This document shows positions 7,204 through 16,159 of a DNA stretch of 64,000 bases, piece by piece. The position numbers and the translations under genes are program-made. Under the pieces are notes generated by a model. That model was not told where the DNA came from and did not search any database. It worked only from the letters and a program-made list of their open reading frames with translations. Source of the stretch: Actinoplanes siamensis (lineage in GTDB: Bacteria > Actinomycetota > Actinomycetes > Mycobacteriales > Micromonosporaceae); NCBI RefSeq assembly GCF_016862395.1, contig NZ_BOMW01000057.1, positions 1 through 64,000 on the forward strand, given 5' to 3'. Each line of letters opens with the position of its first letter. Positions within the stretch are counted from its first letter, which is position 1.

Positions 7204-9755
7204 GCGTGCGGATCAACGGCGTCGCCCACGGGCGTGCGCCCCGCCCCGGCCAGTGCCTGCGGACCTACCTGCGGGAGGAGGGCTGCTTCGGGGTCAAGAA
7301 GGGCTGCGACGCCGGCGACTGCGGGGCGTGCACGGTGCACGTGGACGGCGAGCCGGTGCACTCCTGCGTCTATCCGGCCTTCCGCGCGCAGGGCCGCTCG
7401 GTGATCACCGTCGAGGGGCTCGCGGACGGGGACGACCTGCATCCGGTGCAGCGTTCGTTCCTGGCCGCGCAGGGATTCCAATGCGGATTCTGTACGGCCG
7501 GACTGGTCATGACCACTGCCGCGCTCACCGGGGCGCAGCTGGCCGACCTGCCCCGCACGCTGATGGGCAACCTGTGCCGGTGCACCGGCTACCGCGCCGT
7601 CGCGGACGCCGTCGCGGGCGTCTCGCACGTCGACGATCCGCGCCCGGGACACGCGGTCGGCGCCGCGCTGGGCGCGCCGGCCGGTCCGCGGATCGTCACC
7701 GGGACCGCCCGGTTCACCTTCGACGTGGACGTGCCCGGGGTGCTGCACCTCAAGGTGCTGCGGTCGCCGCACGCCCACGCGCGGATCGTTTCGGTGGACA
7801 CCGCGGAGGCCGCCCGGGTGCCCGGCGTCGAGCTGATCCTGACCCACCGGGACTCGCCGGACCGGCTGTTCTCCACAGCCCGGCACGAGAACCCGGCCGA
7901 GGATCCGGCCGACACCCGGGTGCTCGACGACGTGGTGCGGTTCGCGGGGCAGCGCGTGGCGGCCGTGGTGGCCGACAGTGAGGCCGCCGCCGAGGAGGCG
8001 TGCCGCCGGCTGCGTGTCGAGTACCGGGTGCTGCCGGCCGTACTCGATCCGGTTCTGGCCCTTTCCCCGGACGCGCCCCTGGTGCACGGCGACAAGACCG
8101 ACCGGAACGTGGTCGGCGAACTGCACGCCTCGCTCGGTGACGTCTCGGCCGGGTTCGCGGCCGCCGACCAGGTGTACGAGGCGACCTTCCGTACCGGGCG
8201 GGCGCAGCACGCGGCGCTCGAGACGCACGGGGCGGTCGGGTGGCTCGACGAGGACGGGCGGCTGGTCATCCGGTCGAGCACCCAGACGCCGTTCCTGACC
8301 CGCCGCGCCGTGGCCGAGCTGTTCGACCTGCCGCTGCAGCGGGTCCGGGTGCTCGCCGGGCGGGTCGGCGGCGGGTTCGGCGGCAAGCAGGAGATGCTTG
8401 CCGAGGACCTGGTGGCGCTGGCGGTGCTGCGCACCGGGCGGCCGGTGAGATGGGAGTTCACCCGGCCGGAGCAGTTCTGCGGGGCGACCACCCGGCATCC
8501 GTTCGCGGTGACCGTCAAGGCCGGGGCCCGGCGGGACGGCACGCTCACCGCGCTGCAGTTGGACGTGCTGGTGGACACCGGGGCGTACGGCAACCACGGG
8601 CCGTCGGTGATGTTCCACGGATGCCACGAGTCGGTGGCGGTGTACCGGTGCGCCAACATGCGGACCGACGCGCGCGCCGTCTACACCAACACCGTGCCGG
8701 CCGGGGCGTTCCGTGGCTACGGGCTGGGCCAGGTGACCTTCGCTGTGGAGTCCGCGCTGGACGAGCTGGCCCGGCTGATCGGGATGGACCCGGTCACGTT
8801 CCGGTCGCGCAACGTGGTCCGGCCCGGGGAAGACCTGACCGCCCCCGGCGATCACGTGGACGATCTCGGGATCGCCTCGTACGGGCTGGACCAGTGCCTG
8901 GAGCGGATGCGCCGGTGCCGGGACACCGGGGACGAGGCGCCGGCGGGTTGGCTGGCCGGCGAGGGCATGGCGATCGCGATGATCGCCGCCGGGCCGCCGG
9001 GCGGGCACTTCGCCGACGCGACGATCCGGGCGCTCGGCGCGGGCCGGTACGAGCTGTCCGTCGGAACCGCGGAGTTCGGCAACGGGAGCACCACCGTGCA
9101 CGCTCAGATCGCCGCGGACGAACTCGGCACCACGCCGGACCGGATCGTGATCCGGCAGTCGGACACCGACCTGGTCCGGCACGACACGGGCGCCTTCGCC
9201 TCGACGGGTGTGGTGGTGGCCGGCGAGGCGGTGCTGCGGGCGGCGCGTGACCTGCGGACCTCCGGGTCGTCGGTGGGGCACGGGCACTTCGACGGTACGC
9301 CGCGGTCGGTCGCCTTCAACGCGCAGTGGTTCCGGGTCGCCGTCGACCCGGACACCGGCGAGCTGCGGATCCTGCGCAGCGTGCACAGCGCGGACGCCGG
9401 GACCGTGCTGAACCCGCTGCAGCTGCGTGGGCAGATCGAGGGCGGGGTGGCGCAGGCGCTGGGCGCGACCCTCGCGGAACACCTCGACCTCGACGAGAAC
9501 GGCCGGGTCACCACGACCACGTTCCGGCAGTACCATCTGCCCACGTTCGCCGACACGCCGTACACCGAGGTGCACTTCGCCTCGACCCGGGACGAGATCG
9601 GGCCGCTCGGCGCGAAGTCGATGAGCGAGAGCCCGTACAACCCGGTCGCCCCGGCCCTGGCCAACGCCCTGCGCGACGCCATCGGCATCCGGCTCACCGA
9701 GCTGCCGTTCACCGCCGACCGCATCTGGCAGGCCCTGCGGCAGGAAGGTGGTTAG
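7200..9755 (+). CDS. Molybdenum hydroxylase with fused 2Fe-2S and Mo-cofactor subunits (xanthine dehydrogenase family)
   Basis: This protein of 851 residues joins two polypeptides that are separate in most bacteria. Residues 1-~150 are the ferredoxin-like 2Fe-2S subunit with Cys36, Cys41, Cys44 and Cys56, then CGFC and CRCTGY for the second cluster. The rest is the molybdopterin-binding subunit, with GRVGGGFGGKQE, AGAFRGYG and near the C-terminus GAKSMSESPYNP, where the Glu is in the place of the catalytic glutamate. It hydroxylates an N-heterocycle or aldehyde. The substrate is not evident, and the active-site loops do not let me call it xanthine-specific. It needs the Mo cofactor, for which no genes are nearby. 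Confidence 0.88.
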   Translation: MSVRINGVAHGRAPRPGQCLRTYLREEGCFGVKKGCDAGDCGACTVHVDGEPVHSCVYPAFRAQGRSVITVEGLADGDDLHPVQRSFLAAQGFQCGFCTAGLVMTTAALTGAQLADLPRTLMGNLCRCTGYRAVADAVAGVSHVDDPRPGHAVGAALGAPAGPRIVTGTARFTFDVDVPGVLHLKVLRSPHAHARIVSVDTAEAARVPGVELILTHRDSPDRLFSTARHENPAEDPADTRVLDDVVRFAGQRVAAVVADSEAAAEEACRRLRVEYRVLPAVLDPVLALSPDAPLVHGDKTDRNVVGELHASLGDVSAGFAAADQVYEATFRTGRAQHAALETHGAVGWLDEDGRLVIRSSTQTPFLTRRAVAELFDLPLQRVRVLAGRVGGGFGGKQEMLAEDLVALAVLRTGRPVRWEFTRPEQFCGATTRHPFAVTVKAGARRDGTLTALQLDVLVDTGAYGNHGPSVMFHGCHESVAVYRCANMRTDARAVYTNTVPAGAFRGYGLGQVTFAVESALDELARLIGMDPVTFRSRNVVRPGEDLTAPGDHVDDLGIASYGLDQCLERMRRCRDTGDEAPAGWLAGEGMAIAMIAAGPPGGHFADATIRALGAGRYELSVGTAEFGNGSTTVHAQIAADELGTTPDRIVIRQSDTDLVRHDTGAFASTGVVVAGEAVLRAARDLRTSGSSVGHGHFDGTPRSVAFNAQWFRVAVDPDTGELRILRSVHSADAGTVLNPLQLRGQIEGGVAQALGATLAEHLDLDENGRVTTTTFRQYHLPTFADTPYTEVHFASTRDEIGPLGAKSMSESPYNPVAPALANALRDAIGIRLTELPFTADRIWQALRQEGG

Positions 9756-9818
9756 GCCGCTGGTTTCCTCACGGCGGATCTGCGGCTAGATTGCGGAGAA
9801 GGTGATCGACGTCTCTGG

Positions 9819-11531
9819 ATGGCTGCGATGACGGATCGGCTGTTTGCGGAACAGTTCCAGATCGTGACCGACCCTGTCCGGGACTCCGTGGGGCTCTCGG
9901 CGATCTTCGCTGTTCTCTCCCTGCTCACGCTTTTCCTGCTGCTCGGCGTGTTCCGGGTGCGGGCCTGGCTCGCCGGAGTGGTCGCGCTGGTGGTGGCGCT
10001 GATCGTGGCGATCACCGTCTACTCGATGCCGGTCGGGCAGGCCCTGCTCTCCGCCTCCGAGGGGGCGGCTTTCGGGTTCTTCCCGATCCTGTGGATCGTC
10101 GTCAACGCCATCTGGGTCTACCACCTGACCGTCGTGAGCGGGCACTTCGACGTGCTGCGGCGGTCGATGGAACGGGTCAGCCCGGACCTGCGGATCCAGG
10201 CGATCATCGTGGCGTTCTGCTTCGGGGCGCTGCTGGAGGCGCTCGCCGGATTCGGCACGCCGGTGGCCGTGACCGTGGTGATGCTGATGGCGCTCGGCTT
10301 CCCGCCGATCCGGGCCGCGTCGGTGGCGCTGATCGCGAACACCGCGCCGGTGGCGTTCGGGGCGCTCGCCACGCCGATCACGACGCTCGGGACGGTGGCC
10401 GCCGGGGCGGGCACCGATCCGCGGCTGAACGCGGACACGCTGGGCGCCATGGTGGGACGGCAGACGCCGATCCTGGCCGTCGTCGTGCCGCTGGTGCTGG
10501 TCGCGGTGGTCGACGGGCGCCGCGGGGTGCGGCAGACCTGGCCCGCCGCGCTGGTCGCGGGGGTCGTCTTCGCGGCGGGGCAGTTCGTGGCGTCGAACCA
10601 CATCTCGGTGCCGTTGACCGACATCGTCGCGTCGCTCGTGGCGGCCGCGGCAGTGGTCGCGCTGCTGCGGGTCTGGCAGCCGTCCGAGACGCCGGAGCTG
10701 GCGGTCGACGGCGCTGCCCGGCGTGCGGAAACCGTGCGGCCCGCCGCTGCCGGGGCCTCGACGGTCGTGCGGCCCGACGCGGCCGCCGAGGTGGCCCGTG
10801 CCTACGCCCCGTACTTCGTCATCATCGTCATCTTCGCGATCGCCAATCTCGGCCCGATCAAGGACACCCTCGCCCGCGAACCCTGGACCGTCGTCCTCGC
10901 CTGGCCCGGCCTCGACGTGCTCGGGGCCGACGGCAAGCCGCTGTCCTCGGCCAACTTCACCTTCGGCTGGCTGCCGGCGGCCGGCACTCTCATGATCATC
11001 GCAGGTGTGCTGACCGCGTTCGTGCTGCGGATCAGGCCCGGAGCGGCCGTCAAGGCGTACGGCCGGACCTGTCTGGAGCTGCGCCAGCCGATCGTCACCG
11101 TGACGGCCGTGCTGGCCCTCGCCTACGTGCTCAACCAGTCCGGCCAGACCAGCACCCTTGGCGCGTTCCTCGCCACCGCCGGGGGCGTCTTCCTCTTCCT
11201 GTCCTCGGTCCTCGGCTGGATCGGTGTGGCCGTGACCGGTTCCGATACCTCGGCGAACGCCCTCTTCGGAGCGTTGCAGGTGCAGACCGCGGCGAAGGCC
11301 GGCCTGGACCCGGTGCTGCTCGCCGCGGCGAACTCGTCGGGCGGGGTGCTCGGCAAGATGATCAGCCCGCAGAACCTGGCCATCGCGGCCGGCGCGGTCG
11401 GGATGGCCGGCCGGGAGGGTGACATCTTCCGCAAGGTGGTCCTCTGGAGCGTGGTCCTGCTGCTCTTCATGTGCGTGCTGGTCACGCTGCAGGGCACGCC
11501 CGTGCTGGACTGGATGGTCCCGGCCGGCTGA
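9819..11531 (+). CDS. LctP-type L-lactate/glycolate permease
   Basis: This polytopic protein has 570 residues and about 12-14 hydrophobic helices. Family features include FGALLEALAGFGTPVAVTVV in the first third, the SVALIANTAPVAFGALATPI repeat after it, and TGSDTSANALFGALQ near the C-terminus. LctP proteins import lactate and glycolate with protons. ATG 9819 is the first start, and ATG 9828 is an alternative; neither has a good ribosome-binding site. It follows the molybdenum hydroxylase by 63 bases on the same strand, so the substrate could be a carboxylate tied to that enzyme. This is inference. Confidence 0.85.
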   Translation: MAAMTDRLFAEQFQIVTDPVRDSVGLSAIFAVLSLLTLFLLLGVFRVRAWLAGVVALVVALIVAITVYSMPVGQALLSASEGAAFGFFPILWIVVNAIWVYHLTVVSGHFDVLRRSMERVSPDLRIQAIIVAFCFGALLEALAGFGTPVAVTVVMLMALGFPPIRAASVALIANTAPVAFGALATPITTLGTVAAGAGTDPRLNADTLGAMVGRQTPILAVVVPLVLVAVVDGRRGVRQTWPAALVAGVVFAAGQFVASNHISVPLTDIVASLVAAAAVVALLRVWQPSETPELAVDGAARRAETVRPAAAGASTVVRPDAAAEVARAYAPYFVIIVIFAIANLGPIKDTLAREPWTVVLAWPGLDVLGADGKPLSSANFTFGWLPAAGTLMIIAGVLTAFVLRIRPGAAVKAYGRTCLELRQPIVTVTAVLALAYVLNQSGQTSTLGAFLATAGGVFLFLSSVLGWIGVAVTGSDTSANALFGALQVQTAAKAGLDPVLLAAANSSGGVLGKMISPQNLAIAAGAVGMAGREGDIFRKVVLWSVVLLLFMCVLVTLQGTPVLDWMVPAG

Positions 11532-11612
11532 GAAAGTGCGTTGAACCGCGCGGCGCCGCGGGCGGTAGCCATGGAAGTAACCACCCGGCCACCGCCTGTG
11601 AGGAGCGCTCGC

Positions 11613-13193
11613 ATGATCGCCGCCGACCTGATCCTGATGGCGGATCGGATCCACACCCTGGCGCCCGGTCCGCGACCCACAGCCGTCGCGGTCGCCGGCG
11701 GCCGGATCGTGGCGCTCGGTGACCGCGCCGACGCGCGCCGCTGGCGCGGTCCCGCCACCGAGGTGCTCGACCTGGGCCCGGCCACGATCACGCCCGGCCT
11801 GGTCGACGGGCACGCGCACCCGGTGCTGGGGATCGGCCTGACCCGCGGGGTGGACCTCTCGGCCGTCCGGACGCTTCCCGCGCTCCGTGCGGCGTTGCGG
11901 AACGCACGCCACCACGGCTGGATCGAGGGCTGGGGCCTGGACCCGAACGCGTTCGAGGGCGCACCGCTCACCTGCGCCCCGCTGATCGAGGCGGTCGGTC
12001 CGGAGGTGCCGGTCTTCCTGCGACTGTTCGACGCGCACTCCGCGCTGGTCAGCCCGCGGGCCCTGGAACTGGCCGGGATCACCGGGCGGCGTGAGTTCCG
12101 CTCCGGCGCGAGCGTCGTCTGCGACCCGGCCGGGCGGCCCACCGGGCACCTGCTCGAACCCGAAGCGGTCGAGCTCGTCCGGGCCGTCCTGCCGCCGGAC
12201 CCGCCCGCGGACCGGCGGACCCGGCTGCGGGAACTGATGGACCGGATGGCGGCGACCGGGCTGACCGGGGCCAACGCCATGGACTTCGAGGAGGACTCGC
12301 TCGGCCTGTTCCGCGCCCTGGAGGCGGACGGCGAACTGCCCCTGCGGTGGCGGTGCGCGCCGTTCGTGATGCCCGGCGCCGACCTCGCCGAGGTGCTGGC
12401 GCGGCAACTGCTGCACGGGCGCCGCTGGCGGGTGGAGGGCGCCAAGTTCATGATCGACGGGACGGTGGACGGGGGAACGGCGTGGCTCGACGAACCGGAC
12501 ACACACGGCGAGTCGACCGCCTGCTTCTGGCCGGACCCCGCGGAATACCGCGCGGCGGCCGGCTTTCTGGCCCGGCAGGGGGTGCCGATCGTGACGCACG
12601 CGATCGGCGACGCCGGCATCCGTTACGTGCTGGACACGATGGCCCGGCTGCCGCGCCTGCGGGTCCCGCACCGGATCGAACACCTGGAGACGATGCCGTG
12701 CTCGCTGATCGGGCGCTTCGCCGAACTGGACGTCACCGCGAGCATGCAGCCCACGCACTGCACCCATTACACCCGGGCCGACCACACCGACAACTGGTCG
12801 CGGCGCCTCGGGAAGGTCCGCGCCGATCGCGCCTTCCGAGCTCGTGACCTGCGGGACCAGGGGGCTCGGCTGGCGCTTGGCTCGGACTGGCCGATCGCTG
12901 CGTTCGACCCGCGGGGCATCCTCGCCGCCGCCCGGTTGCGCCGGCCGGCGGGCGCGGCGGGGACGGAGCCGGTGCTGCCGGAGCAGGCGCTGACAGCGCG
13001 GATGGCCCTGGAGGGCTACACCACCCAGGCCGCCGCCGCGGCGGGACTGCCGGACGCCGGGCGGATCGCTCCGGGTTTCCGCGCGGATCTGTCGGTGTTC
13101 GGGCTCGATCCGCTGGTCGTGGATCCGGACGAGTTCGCCGAGTCGCCGGTGCCGTTGACGGTGGTGGCCGGCGCGATCGTCCACCGCTCCTGA
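11613..13193 (+). CDS. Amidohydrolase, YtcJ-like metal-dependent hydrolase
   Basis: This 526-residue protein starts at ATG 11613 with GAGGAG upstream. The N-terminal beta-sandwich (ADLILMADRIHTLAPG) is followed by the amidohydrolase-superfamily motif ITPGLVDGHAHP. Later come VPIVTHAIGDAGIRYVLD, HRIEHLE and LALGSDWP, which supply the usual metal and substrate His/Asp residues, and the C-terminal GRIAPGFRADLSVF. This order fits the YtcJ/imidazolonepropionase-like amidohydrolase-3 group, whose substrates vary widely. It lies 81 bases after the permease on the same strand and may be co-regulated with the hydroxylase genes. Confidence 0.85.
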   Translation: MIAADLILMADRIHTLAPGPRPTAVAVAGGRIVALGDRADARRWRGPATEVLDLGPATITPGLVDGHAHPVLGIGLTRGVDLSAVRTLPALRAALRNARHHGWIEGWGLDPNAFEGAPLTCAPLIEAVGPEVPVFLRLFDAHSALVSPRALELAGITGRREFRSGASVVCDPAGRPTGHLLEPEAVELVRAVLPPDPPADRRTRLRELMDRMAATGLTGANAMDFEEDSLGLFRALEADGELPLRWRCAPFVMPGADLAEVLARQLLHGRRWRVEGAKFMIDGTVDGGTAWLDEPDTHGESTACFWPDPAEYRAAAGFLARQGVPIVTHAIGDAGIRYVLDTMARLPRLRVPHRIEHLETMPCSLIGRFAELDVTASMQPTHCTHYTRADHTDNWSRRLGKVRADRAFRARDLRDQGARLALGSDWPIAAFDPRGILAAARLRRPAGAAGTEPVLPEQALTARMALEGYTTQAAAAAGLPDAGRIAPGFRADLSVFGLDPLVVDPDEFAESPVPLTVVAGAIVHRS

Positions 13194-13350
13194 TCGTCCG
13201 GGGTTTCCGCTTCGTTGGTCGGGCGCTGTCCCGGCCGGTCGTCAGCTGTGTCTCCGGCGGCTGAGGGACCCCTGACAACCGGCCGCGTCCGGCGGGCACG
13301 GGGCCGACCGGAGTGGCACGGGACCTGGCCGGGGCTCCGGTCGTACCGGA

Positions 13351-14184
13351 TCAGGCGGTGGTGAATCTGCTCGGGACGACACCGAGGATGCGCTTGAAGT
13401 GGCGGACCAGGTGGGGCTGGTCGTAGAAGCCGCTGCGAACCGCGACCGCGGACAGCGGATGGCCGGAAAGGATCAGGCGGCGGGCGAGGTCGACGCGCCG
13501 GGAGATGACGTACTGGTGTGGGGTCATGCCGTATTCGCGGCGGAACGAACGGACCAGGTGGGCCGGCGTGAAGTGCAACTCGCCGGAGGCCGCCCTCAGC
13601 GAGAGGCCGCCGACCAGATGTGATTCCAGCAGGTCACGCAGGTTGCGGGCGGCGCCGGGGTGCGGCGGTGGAGCCTGATGGTCCGCCAGTCGGGTCCGGA
13701 GGCGCTCCAGCGACACCGCGAGCAGGTCGTCCGCGGCCGGCTCGTCCCCAGGTGAGCGGATCAGCCGGTGGACCGTGGAGATCATGCGGTGCAGACCGGG
13801 ATCGAGCAGAGCGGGCTCGTCCACCGCCGCGCCGATCAGGCGGTCCGGGAGCTGGGCCGGCTCCAGGTAGAGGACGCGCTTGCGGAAACCGTGCCCGTCC
13901 GCCGCGGCGCCGTTGTGCGGAACCTTCGGCGGCAGCAGGGTGACCAGCCGACCGTACGCCCCGCGCTCGTGCCGGTCCAGGTCGTAGCGGACCGCGCCGT
14001 TGTCGACCAGCAGCAGCGTCCAGGCGTCGTGGGCGTGCATCGGATAGGCATGTGAGCCGAAACTGGCGTGCAGCACCTCGACCACGCCGTCCAGCGGAGG
14101 TCGCCACGCGTGGATCGACGGCCCCGGCGGCACGTCACAATCGTACAAGACCCGCGGGTGGCGTCCGGTCGACGATGATGCCAT
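13351..14184 (-). CDS. AraC-family transcriptional regulator
   Basis: This is a 277-residue regulator from ATG 14184. The N-terminal half is a cupin-type sensor domain (HASFGSHAYPMHAHDAWTLL, with YDLDRHERGAYG after it). The C-terminal half is the AraC double helix-turn-helix: LSLRAASGELHFTPAHLVRS, the linker YGMTPHQYVISRRVDLARRL, and AVAVRSGFYDQPHLVRHFKR. The ATG overlaps the ATG of the divergent DUF2000 gene by two bases. An alternative GTG at 14133 has TACGAT (14140-14145) six bases before it and would also keep the whole sensor domain. It probably controls the DUF2000 gene or itself. Confidence 0.88.
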   Translation of the reverse strand: MASSSTGRHPRVLYDCDVPPGPSIHAWRPPLDGVVEVLHASFGSHAYPMHAHDAWTLLLVDNGAVRYDLDRHERGAYGRLVTLLPPKVPHNGAAADGHGFRKRVLYLEPAQLPDRLIGAAVDEPALLDPGLHRMISTVHRLIRSPGDEPAADDLLAVSLERLRTRLADHQAPPPHPGAARNLRDLLESHLVGGLSLRAASGELHFTPAHLVRSFRREYGMTPHQYVISRRVDLARRLILSGHPLSAVAVRSGFYDQPHLVRHFKRILGVVPSRFTTA

Positions 14185-14596
14185 GACCGGATTCACCACC
14201 AAGATCGCTGTACTGCTCCGGGACGACCTGCTCGTCTGGCAACGCCTGAACGTCACCGCGTTCCTCGTGTCCGGGCTGGCCACGGTCGAGCCGGAGACGC
14301 TCGGCGAGGCGTACGTCGACGGCGACGACGTCGAGTACCTGCCGATGTTCCGCCAGCCGGTGCTGGTGTTCGAGGGCGGCAAGGAGCTGCTGACCACGGC
14401 GCACGCGAAGGCGCTGGAACGCGGCGTCCGAATGTCGGTCTTCACCTCGGACCTCTTCGCGACCGGCCACGACGCGGCCAACCGTGCCGCTGTACGGGCC
14501 GTGCCCACCGCCGGGCTGGACCTCGTCGGCCTCGCCGCGTACGGACCGCGCAACGTCGTCGACAAGATTCTCAAGGGCGCGTCGATGCACAGTTGA
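14183..14596 (+). CDS. DUF2000 family protein
   Basis: This 137-residue protein contains KIAVLLRDDLLVWQRLNVTA, YLPMFRQPVLVFEG and a C-terminal GLAAYGPRNVVDKILKGASM, the pattern of the DUF2000 family (predicted Bit1-like fold, function unknown). The start at ATG 14183 overlaps the AraC gene start on the opposite strand. Genes of this family often stand next to AraC regulators of this type, which fits the divergent pair here. Confidence 0.82.
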   Translation: MTGFTTKIAVLLRDDLLVWQRLNVTAFLVSGLATVEPETLGEAYVDGDDVEYLPMFRQPVLVFEGGKELLTTAHAKALERGVRMSVFTSDLFATGHDAANRAAVRAVPTAGLDLVGLAAYGPRNVVDKILKGASMHS

Positions 14597-14880
14597 CGCC
14601 CGTGCCGGCGGCGTGGCGACGGGCGGCTCCGGCAGCCGCTTGCGGTCCGCGTCTCGTCGCCCCGCCGGCATCCTCGGCTGCTGGGTCGCGTCGGGCGGCG
14701 CTTTCCATCGCCTTTCGGCGCCAGCCGGCTCTTTGTCCACCGGGAGCCTGGGCGGCTGGCCGGCGCGGGCCGGCGTGTGGCGCCGTCAACCGCCGGCGGA
14801 CGATGCCTGGCCGGCGCTTTGTGCCCCGTCGGCGGCCGGATGATCGCCAGCGGCCGGCTCCGCCCGCGCGTCGGCTCAGG

Positions 14881-15810
14881 TCAGCGCAGTGACCAGACCT
14901 GGTTGGACTTGCCGGTGCACGTGACGACGACGACACGGGTGTGTGGACGAGCCCCGTCCGAGGGGTCGGTGAGGCACTTGTCGTTGGCCGCGTTGATCAG
15001 CTGGCCCTCGCCGGTCATCCGCCACAGAGCGGTGGTCCGCCGGTCACAGGTGATCAGGTGGACGGTGTCGTCGCCGACGACCAGCGCGCACCGGCCCATC
15101 ACCCGCAGCGTCCCGTCGTCGGCCAGGGTCCACAACTGAGCGGCGGACCGGTTGCAGTCGAAGACCTGGATGTGGTTCTCGTCGGTCGGGATCGCGTTCG
15201 GCACGTCGAGGCACAGCCCGTTCGCGCCGACCAGCGACCCGGCTCCGGTCCTCGGCGAGGCGGCCAGCGCGGGCGAATCCGGCTGGGCCGAGGCGGCGGA
15301 GCCGGCCCCGGCACTGGCACTCGCCGAACCGGCCGGCCCGAACGGCGTCGTCGAAACGCTGCCGGCCGGGGTGGTGGCCTTGTCGCCCGGGGTTTGACCG
15401 GCGCCGGCCCCGGGTTTGCCATCCGTCCCGCCGTCGGCTGCTGTGCCGTCGGCGGACGGCGGAACCGTGGCCGGCCCGGTGACCGCGGGCAGCGAGTGGT
15501 CGGGCAGACCGGCCGAGAGCGCGGGGTCGAGAGCCGGCCTCAGCGCGAAATAGCCGACCAGGGCCAGCACCACGACGACGACCGCTCCGGCCCCGGCCAG
15601 CAGCAGCGGCCGCCGCCCGCGCCGAGCCGGTCTCTCGCCGGCCGGGGTCCCGCCGGAGAAGACCGGCAGCACCTGTGTCGGCGAGTCGGAGGCGGTGCCC
15701 GCCGGCCAGGTGGCCTCGGAGGAGGTGTGCTCCCCTGGCGCGTCGTCCCGCGAGAGGAACGGACGCACCAGCAACGGGTCCCGGTCGGTACCGAAATCCT
15801 CGTCACCCAC
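14881..15810 (-). CDS. Membrane-anchored protein with C-terminal ricin-type lectin domain
   Basis: This protein has 309 residues. The acidic cytoplasmic N-terminus (~70 residues) is followed by a basic patch and one transmembrane helix (PLLLAGAGAVVVVVLALVGY). A ~100-residue Ala/Ser/Pro/Gly linker comes next, then a beta-trefoil half (NGLCLDVPNAIPTDENHIQV, later AQLWTL, CLTD and QVWSLR). The spaced Q-x-W signatures are those of ricin B/CBM13 lectins, which bind sugars. The topology puts the lectin outside the cell. The start is GTG at 15810 with a G-rich stretch upstream. Its partner and ligand are unknown. The 284 bases between the DUF2000 gene and this stop show nothing recognisable. Confidence 0.75.
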   Translation of the reverse strand: MGDEDFGTDRDPLLVRPFLSRDDAPGEHTSSEATWPAGTASDSPTQVLPVFSGGTPAGERPARRGRRPLLLAGAGAVVVVVLALVGYFALRPALDPALSAGLPDHSLPAVTGPATVPPSADGTAADGGTDGKPGAGAGQTPGDKATTPAGSVSTTPFGPAGSASASAGAGSAASAQPDSPALAASPRTGAGSLVGANGLCLDVPNAIPTDENHIQVFDCNRSAAQLWTLADDGTLRVMGRCALVVGDDTVHLITCDRRTTALWRMTGEGQLINAANDKCLTDPSDGARPHTRVVVVTCTGKSNQVWSLR

Positions 15811-16112
15811 TGAGACACCCCCCGGTCAGCAATCGATGCACCAACCTACCGGCCGTCGCCACCCCGCGTGGGGTCCGTCCGGCCGATCTGATCCCCGGCC
15901 GCACCGTTCGACCCCGCCGTCCGAGCGGCGTCCACCCGGCCCGAGCAGCCATCCTGTGCCCGGAACCGGGTCCTGCCCATCTCCGGTCGTTGCCCAGCTC
16001 ACTTTCCTTTCGGCGTCGCCGCTCGGGACCCCGGAGCGAGTCGACCCGGTCGGGGTGCTGCCCCCGGCCTGTGGGTTGTCAAGGCTGACACGCTGCCCGG
16101 CAGCGAGTTGTC
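15811..16112. other. Intergenic region upstream of the lectin-domain gene
   Basis: These 302 bases hold the presumed promoter of the leftward lectin-domain gene. I see no coding sequence, repeat or operator that I can support. The downstream hairpin of the VIT/VWA operon begins at 16113. Confidence 0.5.
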
Positions 16113-16139
16113 CCGCCTGCCGAGCCACCCGGCAGGCGG
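16113..16139 (-). terminator. Terminator after the VIT/VWA gene
   Basis: CCGCCTGCCG (16113-16122) pairs perfectly with CGGCAGGCGG (16130-16139) around a seven-base loop, 20 bases beyond the VIT/VWA stop codon. Confidence 0.65.
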
Positions 16140-16159
16140 CGACCCGGTCAGCGGTCCGG

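Noticed and set aside
9786..13184. An 1132-codon open frame on the minus strand
   Set aside because: It is antisense to the permease and amidohydrolase genes, with low-complexity translation and no domain.
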